Both the position numbers and the translations under genes were made by a program. Shown here one piece after another: positions 24,682 through 34,505 of a DNA stretch of 64,000 bases. Every line of letters begins with the position of its first letter. The first letter of the stretch is position 1. Source of the stretch: Bradyrhizobium manausense. GTDB lineage: Bacteria > Pseudomonadota > Alphaproteobacteria > Rhizobiales > Xanthobacteraceae. The notes beneath the pieces were generated by a model. It saw only the letters and a list, made by a program, of their open reading frames with translations, did not search any database and was not told the origin of the DNA. The stretch covers positions 248,001-312,000 of the forward strand of contig NZ_JAFCLG010000004.1 of assembly GCF_018129685.1 (NCBI RefSeq). The letters are read 5' to 3'.

Positions 24682-27009
24682 ATGATACCATTTCATGACG
24701 TTGCGGTTATTCTTGTTGCATTGTTGGGTTTCGCGTTCTTGCTGATCTGGTCAGGCGGTGACCGGCAAAATCGCACGGCGTTCCTCTGGGGCGTTTCCCA
24801 CCTGGCCTTGGCCATTGCGGCATTCACGGGCTTCCGTTTTCAGCTCGGCGGCAGCCTTCTGATGGCCCTGACCGCAACGCTGCTGACGGGCTTGTTCCTG
24901 GTTACGCTGGTGGCCGGGACCCGATCGATGCGCGGTCAGCAGACGTCAGCGAAGCAATTGGTTCTCCAGAGTCTCGCACTTTCGGCAGTCATCGGCGCCG
25001 TCGGTTTTGTCGGCGACCAGCTGGCCGGTCGCGTGGTCGTCTGCTTGATCATGATACTGACCTACGCATGGTCCGCGGTTCTGTTTCTGCAGAAATCCCG
25101 ACACCGCCTGCTCGGTATTGCGTTCGCGCTGAAGGCGGCGTCCTATCTGCCGCAATTTGTCGATGTCACGACGCTGTCCACCACGCACAAGCCCGCCGTG
25201 CTGTCGGTCCTCGACTGGACCACCACCATCCTGCTCGGATTTGCCCTCGTCGCCTTCGCCGCCGCCCAGTCGCGCCGACGTTTGTATCAACTCGTCAAGC
25301 ATCTGCCCGACGCTGTGGTTGCGCGGCAGCCGGACGGCACAATCGTGTTCTGCAATGATGCGCTAGCCCGCCTGATGGGGACCGACAAGGCCAGCAAGCT
25401 GGTCGGACGAAAGCTCTCGAACATCGCCGGGCTTCAGGATGACGACGCGATACTTCGCTCGGAAGATCTGGCGCCGGTGGTTCAGGAACAGACGGCCACT
25501 TCCGACGCGGGAGTGACGTTTCCGGCCGAGGTAGTTCATTCCAAATTCCTCGAATTCGGGACCCCGATCACGCTCACGCAGGTTCGCGACCTCAGCCGCA
25601 TCAAGCAAGCCGAGCAGGAACGGCTGCGACAGGCGACGACCGACGACGTCACCGGCCTGCCCAACCGCCGGCTGCTGGAGGAACAGCTGACGACCCTGCT
25701 GTGGCAGAGCGAACGCCAGCATACCCAGTGCGCGATGCTGCTGATCGACCTCGATCATTTCAAGAATATCAATGATTCCATGGGCCATGTCGGTGGCGAC
25801 AAAACCATCGCCGAGGTCGGGCAGTTCCTGCTCGACAGCCGGGCGCAAGGCGACATCCTGGCCCGCCTCGGCGGCGACGAATTCGTCATCGTCAGACCCG
25901 ATTTGCCGCTCGACGCGGATGACCTGATCGAGCGCTGGGCCAGCGAGATATGCATCGGTCTTCGACGCGAGATCAGGTATGACGGGCTTTTCATCCAGGC
26001 CACTGCGAGCATCGGGATCGCAGTTTCCGGAACGGAGCCGCTCACGCCCAAGCTCATGTTGCTGCGGGCGGAGCTCGCCATGTACGAGGCCAAGCGGCAG
26101 GGACGCGACCGGTGGATCCGTTACCATCACAGCATGGAAGAGCGTCTCGCGGAATCATTGCGGCTTGAATCCGAGCTGCGAGGGGCGATCCGGAAGCAGG
26201 AACTGGAATTGCACTATCAACCAATCTACGACCTGGTCACCGGGCGCCTGTCTAAAGTCGAGGCGCTAGCGCGCTGGAACAGCAAGGTGCTCGGCCGGGT
26301 GCCGCCCGACAAGTTCATCGCTGTGGCGGAAAAATCGGACCTAATCCTGCAGATCGGCGACTGGATTCTCGACGAAGCGATCAGTCAGGCGGCCACCTGG
26401 CGAATGATCAATCAGGATGCCGCACCGGTTATGAGCATCAACGTCTCCGCGCGTCAGTTTACAAGCCCGGGGTTCGAAGCTCACCTATTTGCCGCGATGC
26501 GCAGGCACAATGTCGAGCCGCATCAAATCGAACTCGAATTGACGGAAACCCTGCTCGCTGCCGGCAGCGCGGATCTAGTTGCCCTCCTGCAACGACTTAG
26601 GCAGGCGGGATTCGGGCTGTCCCTCGACGATTTCGGCACCGGCTATTCCTCACTCAGCTATTTGTCCCAATTCGATCTGACTACGCTGAAGATCGACCGC
26701 AGCTTCATCAACCGAATTACCAGTGATGATCGTAGTCTTGCGCTGGTGAGCGCTATTATTGCGATGGGACGCGGCCTTGGGCTGCGTGTGGTGGCGGAAG
26801 GTCTCGAGACGGAGGCGCAGTGCGAGATATTGGCGCAGCTGGGTTGCGACTATCTGCAGGGCTATCTGCTTGGTAAGCCAGTGGCGGCAACCCAAGTGCC
26901 CGCATTTATTCCGCACCAATATCTGGCCGGTCTCGTGCAGCCGAGGTTATGGCACGTCCAAGGAAATCTAAGACACGGGACTAAGCGCGCTGACGAGCTA
27001 GTCGGATGA
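24682..27009 (+). CDS. Membrane GGDEF-EAL protein with seven-helix N-terminus and PAS domain
   Basis: A 775-residue cyclic-di-GMP enzyme. The first ~195 residues form six or seven hydrophobic helices, then a PAS domain (LVKHLPDAVVARQPDGTIVFCNDALARLMG). GGDEF is intact near residue 397 and the EAL-domain motif reads EALARW near 526, with DDFGTGYSSLSYL and EGLETEAQ conserved. The ATG at 24682 has an AGGAA site; the longer reading from 24643 lacks one. It is separate from the first GGDEF-EAL gene by the DUF2336 and receptor genes. Confidence 0.92.
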   Translation: MIPFHDVAVILVALLGFAFLLIWSGGDRQNRTAFLWGVSHLALAIAAFTGFRFQLGGSLLMALTATLLTGLFLVTLVAGTRSMRGQQTSAKQLVLQSLALSAVIGAVGFVGDQLAGRVVVCLIMILTYAWSAVLFLQKSRHRLLGIAFALKAASYLPQFVDVTTLSTTHKPAVLSVLDWTTTILLGFALVAFAAAQSRRRLYQLVKHLPDAVVARQPDGTIVFCNDALARLMGTDKASKLVGRKLSNIAGLQDDDAILRSEDLAPVVQEQTATSDAGVTFPAEVVHSKFLEFGTPITLTQVRDLSRIKQAEQERLRQATTDDVTGLPNRRLLEEQLTTLLWQSERQHTQCAMLLIDLDHFKNINDSMGHVGGDKTIAEVGQFLLDSRAQGDILARLGGDEFVIVRPDLPLDADDLIERWASEICIGLRREIRYDGLFIQATASIGIAVSGTEPLTPKLMLLRAELAMYEAKRQGRDRWIRYHHSMEERLAESLRLESELRGAIRKQELELHYQPIYDLVTGRLSKVEALARWNSKVLGRVPPDKFIAVAEKSDLILQIGDWILDEAISQAATWRMINQDAAPVMSINVSARQFTSPGFEAHLFAAMRRHNVEPHQIELELTETLLAAGSADLVALLQRLRQAGFGLSLDDFGTGYSSLSYLSQFDLTTLKIDRSFINRITSDDRSLALVSAIIAMGRGLGLRVVAEGLETEAQCEILAQLGCDYLQGYLLGKPVAATQVPAFIPHQYLAGLVQPRLWHVQGNLRHGTKRADELVG

Positions 27010-27149
27010 TGGAATCCTGTTTTGTCCATCCGCGAGGGCAGATGCGACAGCAGAGCGCCTTGATCGGCCGCAAGGCGCGTGCTGCCAGCTGCGTGTAAGC
27101 TCGGCGGCGCATAGTGCCAGTGTGACCCAGGCACGATGAGGCAGAGACA

Positions 27150-27506
27150 ATGTGGATCAGAGCACCCCTGGTGGCATTGAGCTTGACGGTTTGTGCAGCG
27201 CTTCCAGCCGACGCGCGGTCGGGAGGCGTTGGTCATGACGATCCCCTGAATTCAGAGCACATCGACGTCCTTCCTGCCGAAGTCCGGCAATATATTGCCG
27301 GCATTTGCAAGGGGCGCCCGCGCGCCCAGCACGACTTTGCGACCTACCTGCCGTCGGAAAGGCGATGGCGCATCAACCTCGAATATCTGCACTGCGAGGG
27401 CCTGGGTGCGTTTCGTCGCGGCAACGAGTGTCTGGACGTTGATTTCGTCGGCGACGGATCGCACTTCCACCTGGCGCGCAAGGGCTATGCGGCTTGTGGC
27501 TTCTGA
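27150..27506 (+). CDS. Small exported cysteine-containing protein, unknown
   Basis: A 118-residue protein with a signal peptide (APLVALSLTVCAALPADA). The mature domain has four cysteines (GICKG, LHCEG, NECLD, AACGF) that could pair in the periplasm. No family was recognised. It stands alone, with a GAGGCAGAGACA stretch before the ATG and a terminator-like hairpin over its stop codon. Confidence 0.6.
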   Translation: MWIRAPLVALSLTVCAALPADARSGGVGHDDPLNSEHIDVLPAEVRQYIAGICKGRPRAQHDFATYLPSERRWRINLEYLHCEGLGAFRRGNECLDVDFVGDGSHFHLARKGYAACGF

Positions 27507-27523
27507 CGCCTTGCCGGCGTCAG
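27503..27523 (+). terminator. Terminator-like hairpin at the stop of the small exported gene
   Basis: CTGACGCC, loop TTGCC, GGCGTCAG: an eight-base perfect stem that includes the TGA stop (27504-27506). There is no run of T after it, so efficient intrinsic termination is doubtful. Confidence 0.35.
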
Positions 27524-27739
27524 TCAGTTGCATCGCGTCGATCGCGGGCCCGGCCATATATTGCGGATGATGCCACCATACGCCTGTTTTGCCCGACGGG
27601 TCAAGTCGAATGCTGATTTTCAGAAAATCTGGGATCTGCCCCCGTCCTCCCGCGCGATGACGGATCATCCCGAGTCAGTGCGCTTCAAGTCCTTGATTTT
27701 ACTATCCCCGGCTACTGTGCATGGGGTTGTTTTCGTCGT

Positions 27740-28765
27740 TCACTCCACCTTCATCGGCTCGAGCGGGGCCGACGCGACGCTCGCCTGTTCACGGCCCCTG
27801 GCCGTCACCACGCGCTGCCGGCGCTGGACGAGATACTGGTCGGCGAGCACGCCGATCAGGATGACCGCGCCCATCACGGCGAAATTCAGCGAGCTCGGGA
27901 TGCCCAGCAGATTGACCAGGTTCTGCAGCACCTGCAGCAGCACGGTGCCGAGCACGACGCCGATGATCGAGCCTTCGCCGCCGCGCAGGGAGCAGCCGCC
28001 GAGCACGGCCGCCGCGATGGCATAGAGTTCGTAGAACGAGCCGTGCACGGCCGGCGAGATCGAGCGGGTGTACATCGCAAACAGGATCGCCGCGAAAGCG
28101 GTCAGTCCGCCGCAGATGACATAGGCGGAGACCATCACGCGCTCGGAGCGGATGCCGGAATAGCGCGCGGCTTCCTCGTTCTTGCCGACGGCGTAGAGAT
28201 AGCGGCCGAACACCGAGCGATGCAGCAGCACCCATGCGATGGCGGCGACGACGATCAGCGCCACGACGCTGTGCGGCAGCGGAAAGCCGAGCAAATTGGT
28301 GCGGCCGGCCGTCAGCCATTCCAGCGTCGGGAAGCTGGCGCCGAAGCCGAAGCCGGCGGTCGCGTCCTCGGTGTAGTAGCGCGCCGCGCCGCGATAGATC
28401 AGAAGCCCGCACAGCGTCACCACGAACGGCTGGATGTGCATCCTCGTCACCAGCGCGCCGTGCACGAGGCCGATCACGAGGCCGCTCGCGATGATCGCGG
28501 CAAAGGCGAGCATCCAGTTGACGTCGTGATTGACGATGAGGTCGATGAAGAGAACGCCGAGCAGCGCGATCACCGATCCGACCGAGAGCTCGATTCCGCC
28601 GATGATGATGACGAAAGCTTCCGCGATCGAGAAGATGCCGAACATCCCGACCTGGTTCAGCGTGTTGGAGAGATTGCCGACGTAGAGGAACCGCGGATTG
28701 ATGAAGGCGACGACCGCGCCGACCACCAGGATCAGGACCAGCAGGCTCAGATCTTTCTTGTTCAA
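27740..28765 (-). CDS. Sugar ABC transporter permease (RbsC-like)
   Basis: A 341-residue inner-membrane protein with eight to ten hydrophobic helices and the RbsC/XylH family motifs (GGIELSVGSVIALLGVL near residue 55; GKNEEAARYSGIRSERV near 193). The apparent start is TTG at 28765, whose last two bases are shared with the TGA stop of the ATPase gene. It is last in a binding protein-ATPase-permease operon for a ribose-type sugar. Confidence 0.9.
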   Translation of the reverse strand: MNKKDLSLLVLILVVGAVVAFINPRFLYVGNLSNTLNQVGMFGIFSIAEAFVIIIGGIELSVGSVIALLGVLFIDLIVNHDVNWMLAFAAIIASGLVIGLVHGALVTRMHIQPFVVTLCGLLIYRGAARYYTEDATAGFGFGASFPTLEWLTAGRTNLLGFPLPHSVVALIVVAAIAWVLLHRSVFGRYLYAVGKNEEAARYSGIRSERVMVSAYVICGGLTAFAAILFAMYTRSISPAVHGSFYELYAIAAAVLGGCSLRGGEGSIIGVVLGTVLLQVLQNLVNLLGIPSSLNFAVMGAVILIGVLADQYLVQRRQRVVTARGREQASVASAPLEPMKVE

Positions 28766-30279
28766 GGTACCCTCATCTCAACGGCGTGGCCGACGGCCAA
28801 CTGGAGCACGTTGTGCTCGCTGAACTGGCTGCGATCGAGGAAACCCGAGATCGCACCCTCGTGCATGACGGCGATCCGGTCGCTGACCCCGATCACCTCC
28901 TCCATGTCGCTCGAAATCATCAGGATCGCGACGCCGGAATCGGTCAGCCGGCGCAGCATCTCGTAGATCTCCTGCTTGGCTCCGACGTCGACGCCGCGCG
29001 TCGGCTCGTCGAAGATCAGCACCTTGGGCCGCATCGACAGCCATTTGGCCAGCACGACCTTCTGCTGGTTGCCGCCGGACAACGAGCCGACCGAGGTTGC
29101 AACGTCCGGCGCGCGGATCTTGAGCTGCTCGCGCTGGGCCCGCGCGTTCTTCGTCTCCAGCGCGGTGTTGACCAGCAAGAAGCGCAGATAGGACGACAGG
29201 TCCGGCAGCGAGATGTTCTCGGCAATCGACACGTCGAGCAGGAGGCCGCAGCCCTTGCGATCCTCCGGGATCAGATAGATGCCATGGTCGATGGCCCCGC
29301 GCGGGCTCGTCACCCGGATGGCTTCGCCGTTCAGCTTGATCGCGCCGCCCCGGAGCCGGTCGACGCCGAAGATCGCCCGCGCGAGCTCGGTGCGTCCGGA
29401 GCCGACGAGGCCAGCCAGTCCCAAAATCTCGCCGCGCCGGACCGACAGGCTCACCGGGCGCTCCGGATAGGTGTCGGTGACGGCCGCGACGATGTCGAGC
29501 ACCGCCTCGCCGGGCGGGGCGGCCGGCGGCACGTAGAGCGATTTGAGGTCGCGCCCGATCATCAGGCGGATCATCGCCGCAGGAGACAGCTCGGCGCGGG
29601 TCAGCGCGCCGACGATGCGCCCGTCACGCAGCACCACCGCGCGGTCGGCACATTGCATCACCTCGTTGAGGCGATGCGTGATGAAGATGATGCTGACGCC
29701 GTCCGCCTTGAGAGCTGCGACGACCCGCATCAAGCGGTCGGTCTCGGTCAATGTGAGGCTCGAGGTCGGCTCGTCCATGATGACGAGGCGGGCGTCGAGC
29801 GAAAGCGCCTTCATGATCTCGACGAGCTGGCGCTGTGCCAGCGACAGATCGGCAAGCGGCGCGTCCGGGGCAAAGTCGGCACCGAGGCGGTCGAGCAGGG
29901 GCTGCGTCCTGGCGTAGAGCGCCTTGCGGTCGATCAACCGCAGCGGCCCGCCATGCACCGGCTCGCGGCCGATGAACACGTTGCCGGCGACGTCGAGATT
30001 GTCGAACAGGTTGAGCTCCTGATGCACGAAGGCGATGCCGGCCTTGATCGCATCCCCAACCGTGAGTGCGCTCCGCTCGGCGCCGTCGACGCGGATGGTG
30101 CCGCCGCTCGGCTCGACCACGCCGCCAAGCACGCGCATCAAGGTCGACTTGCCGGCGCCGTTCTCGCCGACCAGCGCGATCACCTCGCCTGGCGACACGG
30201 CAAGGCCGACGTGGTCGAGTGCGACCACGCCGGGATAGCTCTTGCTGATATCGATCAGTTCGAGAAACGGATCAGGCAT
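28762..30279 (-). CDS. Sugar ABC transporter ATP-binding protein, duplicated (RbsA-like)
   Basis: A 505-residue protein of two fused ATPase domains. The first has Walker A GENGAGKST near residue 38, LADLSLAQRQ in place of the signature, and Walker B VIMDEPTSSLT; the second has LSGGNQQKVVLAKWL and VLIFDEPTRGVDVGAK. A degenerate second Walker A (GLVGSGRTEL) is normal for this family. Starts 31 bases after the binding-protein gene. Substrate likely a pentose or other monosaccharide. Confidence 0.93.
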   Translation of the reverse strand: MPDPFLELIDISKSYPGVVALDHVGLAVSPGEVIALVGENGAGKSTLMRVLGGVVEPSGGTIRVDGAERSALTVGDAIKAGIAFVHQELNLFDNLDVAGNVFIGREPVHGGPLRLIDRKALYARTQPLLDRLGADFAPDAPLADLSLAQRQLVEIMKALSLDARLVIMDEPTSSLTLTETDRLMRVVAALKADGVSIIFITHRLNEVMQCADRAVVLRDGRIVGALTRAELSPAAMIRLMIGRDLKSLYVPPAAPPGEAVLDIVAAVTDTYPERPVSLSVRRGEILGLAGLVGSGRTELARAIFGVDRLRGGAIKLNGEAIRVTSPRGAIDHGIYLIPEDRKGCGLLLDVSIAENISLPDLSSYLRFLLVNTALETKNARAQREQLKIRAPDVATSVGSLSGGNQQKVVLAKWLSMRPKVLIFDEPTRGVDVGAKQEIYEMLRRLTDSGVAILMISSDMEEVIGVSDRIAVMHEGAISGFLDRSQFSEHNVLQLAVGHAVEMRVP

Positions 30280-30309
30280 CGAGGCTTGCGGGCAACGCCC
30301 GCACGTCTC

Positions 30310-31263
30310 CTACTTCTTGAGCATGGTCTTCATCATACCCATGAAGTCGTCGACATTGGCCTTGTCGATGACCTTGCCGGGCACGATGATGATGCCGCCC
30401 GCGGGCACGCCGGACTTGTCGCCCTCGATGTACTTCGCCATCAGCTTCATGCCCTGATAGCCCCACTCGAACGGCTGCTGCACGACGGTGCCGGCGATGG
30501 CGCCTTCCTTGACGCCGCCCAGCGTGATCGGATCCTCGTCAAAACCGATGATCTGGATCTTGCCGAGCTTGCCGGCCTCCTTCAGCACCTCGTAGATGCG
30601 CGGCGTGTTGTAGGAATAGAAGCCGACCATGCAGCTGACATCAGGCATGGCGGCGAGGATGTCCTCGACGTTGCGCTTGGCACGGGTCTGGTCGATCTCG
30701 TCGCCGCGAACGTCGACCAGCTCGATCTTCGAGCCCTTGATGGTCTCCTTGACGCCCTCGATGCGCTCGCGCGCGTTGTCGGCGCCGGGCAGACCGACGA
30801 AGCCGACGCACTTGCCGCCGTTCGGCAGCGCCTTGAGCATCAGCTTGCCGGCGTCCTTGCCGAGGTCGACGTTGGACGAGCCGATATAGGCGATGCGCTT
30901 CGAGTTCGGCGCATCGCTGTCGGTGGTGAACAGCAGCGTCTGCGAGGCGATCTTGTTGAGGTGGTCGACCTGGTTCTTCGGATCGACCGCGCTGACCATG
31001 ATGCCGGCGGCACCGGCGGCGACGAGGTCGTCCATCATGCGCTGCTGAACGGCAGCGGCGGCCTGTTCCGGATATTTGAGCTGAAGGTTGTAGTTGGGCA
31101 GCTCGCCCTGGGCCTTCTTCACGCCGGCTTCCGCGATCTTCCAGAAGTCGGACGCGCCGTTGACGACGAAGGCCAGAACCTTCTTGTCCGCCGCATTGGC
31201 CGAGCCGAGGCCCAGAGCCATTGCGAACGCGACAGATACACCTGCGATCAAGAGACGCTGCAT
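30310..31263 (-). CDS. Sugar ABC transporter substrate-binding protein (RbsB-like)
   Basis: A 317-residue periplasmic binding protein: signal peptide LLIAGVSVAFAMALGLGSANA, then the two-lobed periplasmic-binding fold starting KKVLAFVVNGASDFW, with AAGAAGIMVSAVDPKNQ typical of the RbsB-type family. ATG at 31263 follows GGGAGGA; the open frame to 31605 upstream is not coding-like. It leads the sugar-importer operon and is divergent from a secreted glycosidase, which may supply its substrate. Confidence 0.9.
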   Translation of the reverse strand: MQRLLIAGVSVAFAMALGLGSANAADKKVLAFVVNGASDFWKIAEAGVKKAQGELPNYNLQLKYPEQAAAAVQQRMMDDLVAAGAAGIMVSAVDPKNQVDHLNKIASQTLLFTTDSDAPNSKRIAYIGSSNVDLGKDAGKLMLKALPNGGKCVGFVGLPGADNARERIEGVKETIKGSKIELVDVRGDEIDQTRAKRNVEDILAAMPDVSCMVGFYSYNTPRIYEVLKEAGKLGKIQIIGFDEDPITLGGVKEGAIAGTVVQQPFEWGYQGMKLMAKYIEGDKSGVPAGGIIIVPGKVIDKANVDDFMGMMKTMLKK

Positions 31264-31698
31264 TCCATCCTCCCCTTGTGCGGCCAGCCCTTCGTGAGGG
31301 CCAACTCTGCTTGAGCCCGAATTGGGCACGCGCCTCAACTCGCGCAGCCCGCGCAGGTCAGCCGCCGTCCGCATCCTAGCGGCGGGGGCGGTCACCAGCC
31401 GGCCCGTGAGGTGAAATGAGGCACGTACCTCACGGTGTAGCAAAAGCACGCCGAGCGTGCAACAGGCGGCGAGGTTCGCGCGAAATCGCCCCGAACTGCT
31501 CGCGCTGGCATTTTCCCGGACATTGTCGAGGGAACTTGAGGCCGGCTGCGGACGATCCTCCGGATTGGCACCTAACGACGACTTAAGCCCAGGCAAGGGC
31601 AGCACAATTCTGCATCCTCAAATCTCGGAGCCGGCGCTTCTCAAACCGCCCGTGCGCCGTCATTGTGCCGCCGCATCAATCATCTCGGGGCAGCATCA
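31264..31698. other. Divergent intergenic region between sugar importer and glycosidase
   Basis: 435 bases without a supported gene. It must hold the promoters of both the sugar ABC operon and the family-1 glycosidase. GTGAGGTGAAATGAGGCACGT-like direct GAGGYACGT/GAGGTACGT units around 31406-31435 could be regulator half-sites. Nothing stronger was seen. Confidence 0.45.
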
Positions 31699-33156
31699 AT
31701 GTCGGACAAGGTCTCGCGTCGCCATTTCGCGAAAATCGCGGGGCTGTCCGCAGCCGGTGTCGCAAATCCTCTCGAGTTCGCTGAAGCCAAGCCGGCGCCG
31801 CAAGCCGCCAGCGGTTTCCCGGCGGGCTTCGTCTGGGGCACCGCCACCTCGTCCTACCAAGTCGAGGGCGCGGTCGAGGAAGATGGGCGGGGGGCCTCGA
31901 TCTGGGACAAGTTCGTGCGCATTCCCGGCAAGATCGAGGACGGCACCAATGGCGATCGTGCCAATGAGCACTATCACCGTTACAGGGAGGACATCGCGCT
32001 CATCAGGGAGCTCGGCTGCAAGGCCTATCGCTTCTCGGTGGCCTGGCCGCGGGTGTTTCCGGATGGCGACGGCAAGCCCAATCCAAAAGGGCTCGATTTC
32101 TACAACCGCCTGGTCGACGAACTCCTGAAGAACGGCATCGAGCCCTGGCTCACGCTTTATCATTGGGACCTGCCGCAATCTCTGCAGGACCGTTTTGGCG
32201 GCTGGCGCTCGAGCGAGACCTGCAAGATCTTCGGCGATTATGCGGCCTATGTTGCAAAACACCTGACCGATCGCGTCAAGAATGTCTTCACGCTGAACGA
32301 GAGCGGCCGCTTCGTCTATTTCGGCTATGGCATCGGCATCGATGCGCCGGGCCTGACGCTGCCGCAGGCTGAAGTGAACCAGATCCGGCACAACAGCGCG
32401 CTGGCGCATGGTCTCGCGGTGCAGGCGGTGCGCGCCCATGGCCGCCGTGGCACGCGCGTCGGGCCGGCCGAGAATATCGATGCCTGCATGCCCGCGATCG
32501 ACACGCCCGAGAACATCCGCGCCGCCGAGATTGCGCTGCGCGAGCTGAATGCGGGCTATCTCAACGTCATCATGACCGGCCGCTACACCGACGCGTTTCT
32601 GAAGTATGCAGGCGCCGATGCGCCGAAATACACGGATGCGGAATTGAAGATCATCGGCTCTCCGGTGGATTTCCTCGGTCTCAACATCTACGCGCCGCAG
32701 CACTATATCGTCGCGTCCGACCAGGGCGCGGGCTTCATGCCCCTGCCGATCCCGAAATCGTTCCCGCACATGAACTCGGACTGGCTCCGCGTTGGCCCCG
32801 AGACGATCTATTGGGTGCCGAAGCTCGCCGCGAAGATCTGGAAGACCGATGCGATCTACATCAGCGAGAACGGCACCTCCGGCGACGACCAGGTGACCCC
32901 TGAAGGCAAGATCTACGACACCGACCGCATCATGTATCTGCGCAACTATCTGGCCCAACTGCAGCGGGCGACCGCGGAAGGTGTACCGGTGCGCGGCTAC
33001 TTCCTCTGGAGCCTGATGGACAATTTTGAATGGGTGTTCGGACTCAACAAGCGCTTCGGGCTCTATCACGTCAATTTTGACACGCAGGTGCGGACGCCAA
33101 AGCTGAGCGCAAGCTTTTATCGCAACGTGATCGCAAAGAACGCCGCCGGGGCGTGA
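31699..33156 (+). CDS. Tat-exported glycoside hydrolase family 1 (beta-glucosidase-like)
   Basis: A 485-residue GH1 enzyme preceded by a twin-arginine type leader (SRRHFAKIAGLSAAG). GH1 hallmarks are present: FPAGFVWGTATSSYQVEGA, the LYHWDLPQ segment, and the nucleophile Glu390 in YISENG. The acid/base glutamate (Glu201) lies in TLNES, whereas the family normally reads T-x-NEP, so the proline is replaced. It faces the ribose-type ABC importer, suggesting extracytoplasmic cleavage of a glucoside followed by uptake. Tat export of a GH1 enzyme is uncommon. Confidence 0.92.
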   Translation: MSDKVSRRHFAKIAGLSAAGVANPLEFAEAKPAPQAASGFPAGFVWGTATSSYQVEGAVEEDGRGASIWDKFVRIPGKIEDGTNGDRANEHYHRYREDIALIRELGCKAYRFSVAWPRVFPDGDGKPNPKGLDFYNRLVDELLKNGIEPWLTLYHWDLPQSLQDRFGGWRSSETCKIFGDYAAYVAKHLTDRVKNVFTLNESGRFVYFGYGIGIDAPGLTLPQAEVNQIRHNSALAHGLAVQAVRAHGRRGTRVGPAENIDACMPAIDTPENIRAAEIALRELNAGYLNVIMTGRYTDAFLKYAGADAPKYTDAELKIIGSPVDFLGLNIYAPQHYIVASDQGAGFMPLPIPKSFPHMNSDWLRVGPETIYWVPKLAAKIWKTDAIYISENGTSGDDQVTPEGKIYDTDRIMYLRNYLAQLQRATAEGVPVRGYFLWSLMDNFEWVFGLNKRFGLYHVNFDTQVRTPKLSASFYRNVIAKNAAGA

Positions 33157-33272
33157 ATTGCAATTTACGCGCGGCGGAAAATGCGGGCGAGGAGCGCAAT
33201 CACCGCGCATTGACTCCGCCCGCCCCGTGATTCAAAACCGTCTCCAATACTCATAACAAGAGGACAACGCCC

Positions 33273-34505
33273 ATGACCGACGCGCTGATCATTGATGCCT
33301 GCCGCACTCCGCGCGGCATCGGCAAGGCCGGCAAGGGAGCACTGTCGGGCATTCATCCGCAGCAGCTTGGTGCCACGGTGCTACGCGCGCTCGCCGACCG
33401 CACCGGCATCAATACCGCCGATGTCGATGACATCGTCTGGGGCTGCAGCGCGCAGGTCGCGACGCAGGGCGGCGATCTCGGCCGCATGTCGGCGCTCGAT
33501 GCCGGTTATGACGTGCGCGCCAGCGCGGTGACGCTGGATCGGTTCTGTGGTTCGGGCATCACCAGCGTCAATATGGCGGCATCCTCGATCATGGCGGGGG
33601 CGGAAGACCTCGTCATCGCCGGCGGCTGCGAGATGATGTCGATGGAAGGGCGTCGCGGCGGCGGTCCGATGATGATGGATTCGGGCAATCTGCGCTTGCG
33701 TGCGCGGCATCCGCAGTCGCATCAGGGCGTCTGTGCCGATGCGATCGCGACGCTGGAAGGCATCACGCGGCAGGACGTCGATGCGCTCGGCTTCGAAAGC
33801 CAGAAGCGCGCCGCGCAGGCAATCGCCGGCGGTCACTTCAAGAAGAGCCTTGTTCCCGTCCATCGCGAGGACGGCAGCCTCGCGCTCGACCATGAAGAAT
33901 ATCCGCGGCCGCAGACGACGCTGGAAGGGCTCGCCGCGCTGAAGCCTGCATTCCCGGCAATCGCCGACTATGCGCTCGACGACAAGGGCACGACTTATCG
34001 TGGCCTGATCCTGCAAAAATATCCCGACCTCGACATCGACTTCATGCATCACGCCGGCAACTCGTCCGGCGTCGTCGATGGCGCCGCCGCGATCCTGCTG
34101 GCATCGCCGTCTTACGCCAAGGCGCATGGCCTCAAAGCGCGCGCCCGGGTGGTCGCCATGGCCAACATGGGTGACTCGCCGACCCTGATGCTGAACGCGC
34201 CGGTGCCGGCGACGCGCAAGGTGCTGGCGAAGGCGGGCCTGACGATCGACGACATTGATCTGTTCGAAATCAACGAGGCCTTTGCGGTTGTTGCGGAAAA
34301 ATATATCCGCGATCTGAAGCTCGACCGCGCCAAGGTCAACGTCAATGGCGGCTCGATCGCGCTCGGTCATCCCATTGGCGCAACCGGTTCGATCCTGATC
34401 GGCACGGTGCTCGATGAGTTGGAGCGGCGCGACCTCAAGCGCGGTCTCGTCACCATGTGCGCCGCGGGAGGCATGGCGCCTGCGGTCATCATCGAGCGCA
34501 TCTAG
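33273..34505 (+). CDS. Acetyl-CoA C-acyltransferase (thiolase)
   Basis: A 410-residue thiolase catalysing reversible cleavage/condensation of acyl-CoA. The three catalytic residues are visible: Cys92 (RFCGSG), His366 (ALGHPIGATG) and Cys396 (MCAAGGMAPA); the FEINEAFA segment is also present. Good AGAGGAC site before the ATG. No partner fatty-acid gene is adjacent, so degradative or biosynthetic use is undecided; sequence style resembles degradative FadA-type enzymes. Confidence 0.93.
   Translation: MTDALIIDACRTPRGIGKAGKGALSGIHPQQLGATVLRALADRTGINTADVDDIVWGCSAQVATQGGDLGRMSALDAGYDVRASAVTLDRFCGSGITSVNMAASSIMAGAEDLVIAGGCEMMSMEGRRGGGPMMMDSGNLRLRARHPQSHQGVCADAIATLEGITRQDVDALGFESQKRAAQAIAGGHFKKSLVPVHREDGSLALDHEEYPRPQTTLEGLAALKPAFPAIADYALDDKGTTYRGLILQKYPDLDIDFMHHAGNSSGVVDGAAAILLASPSYAKAHGLKARARVVAMANMGDSPTLMLNAPVPATRKVLAKAGLTIDDIDLFEINEAFAVVAEKYIRDLKLDRAKVNVNGGSIALGHPIGATGSILIGTVLDELERRDLKRGLVTMCAAGGMAPAVIIERI

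Noticed and set aside
28786..31314. 842-residue plus-strand open frame
   Set aside because: Antisense shadow of the sugar ABC operon, whose three proteins have full family motifs.
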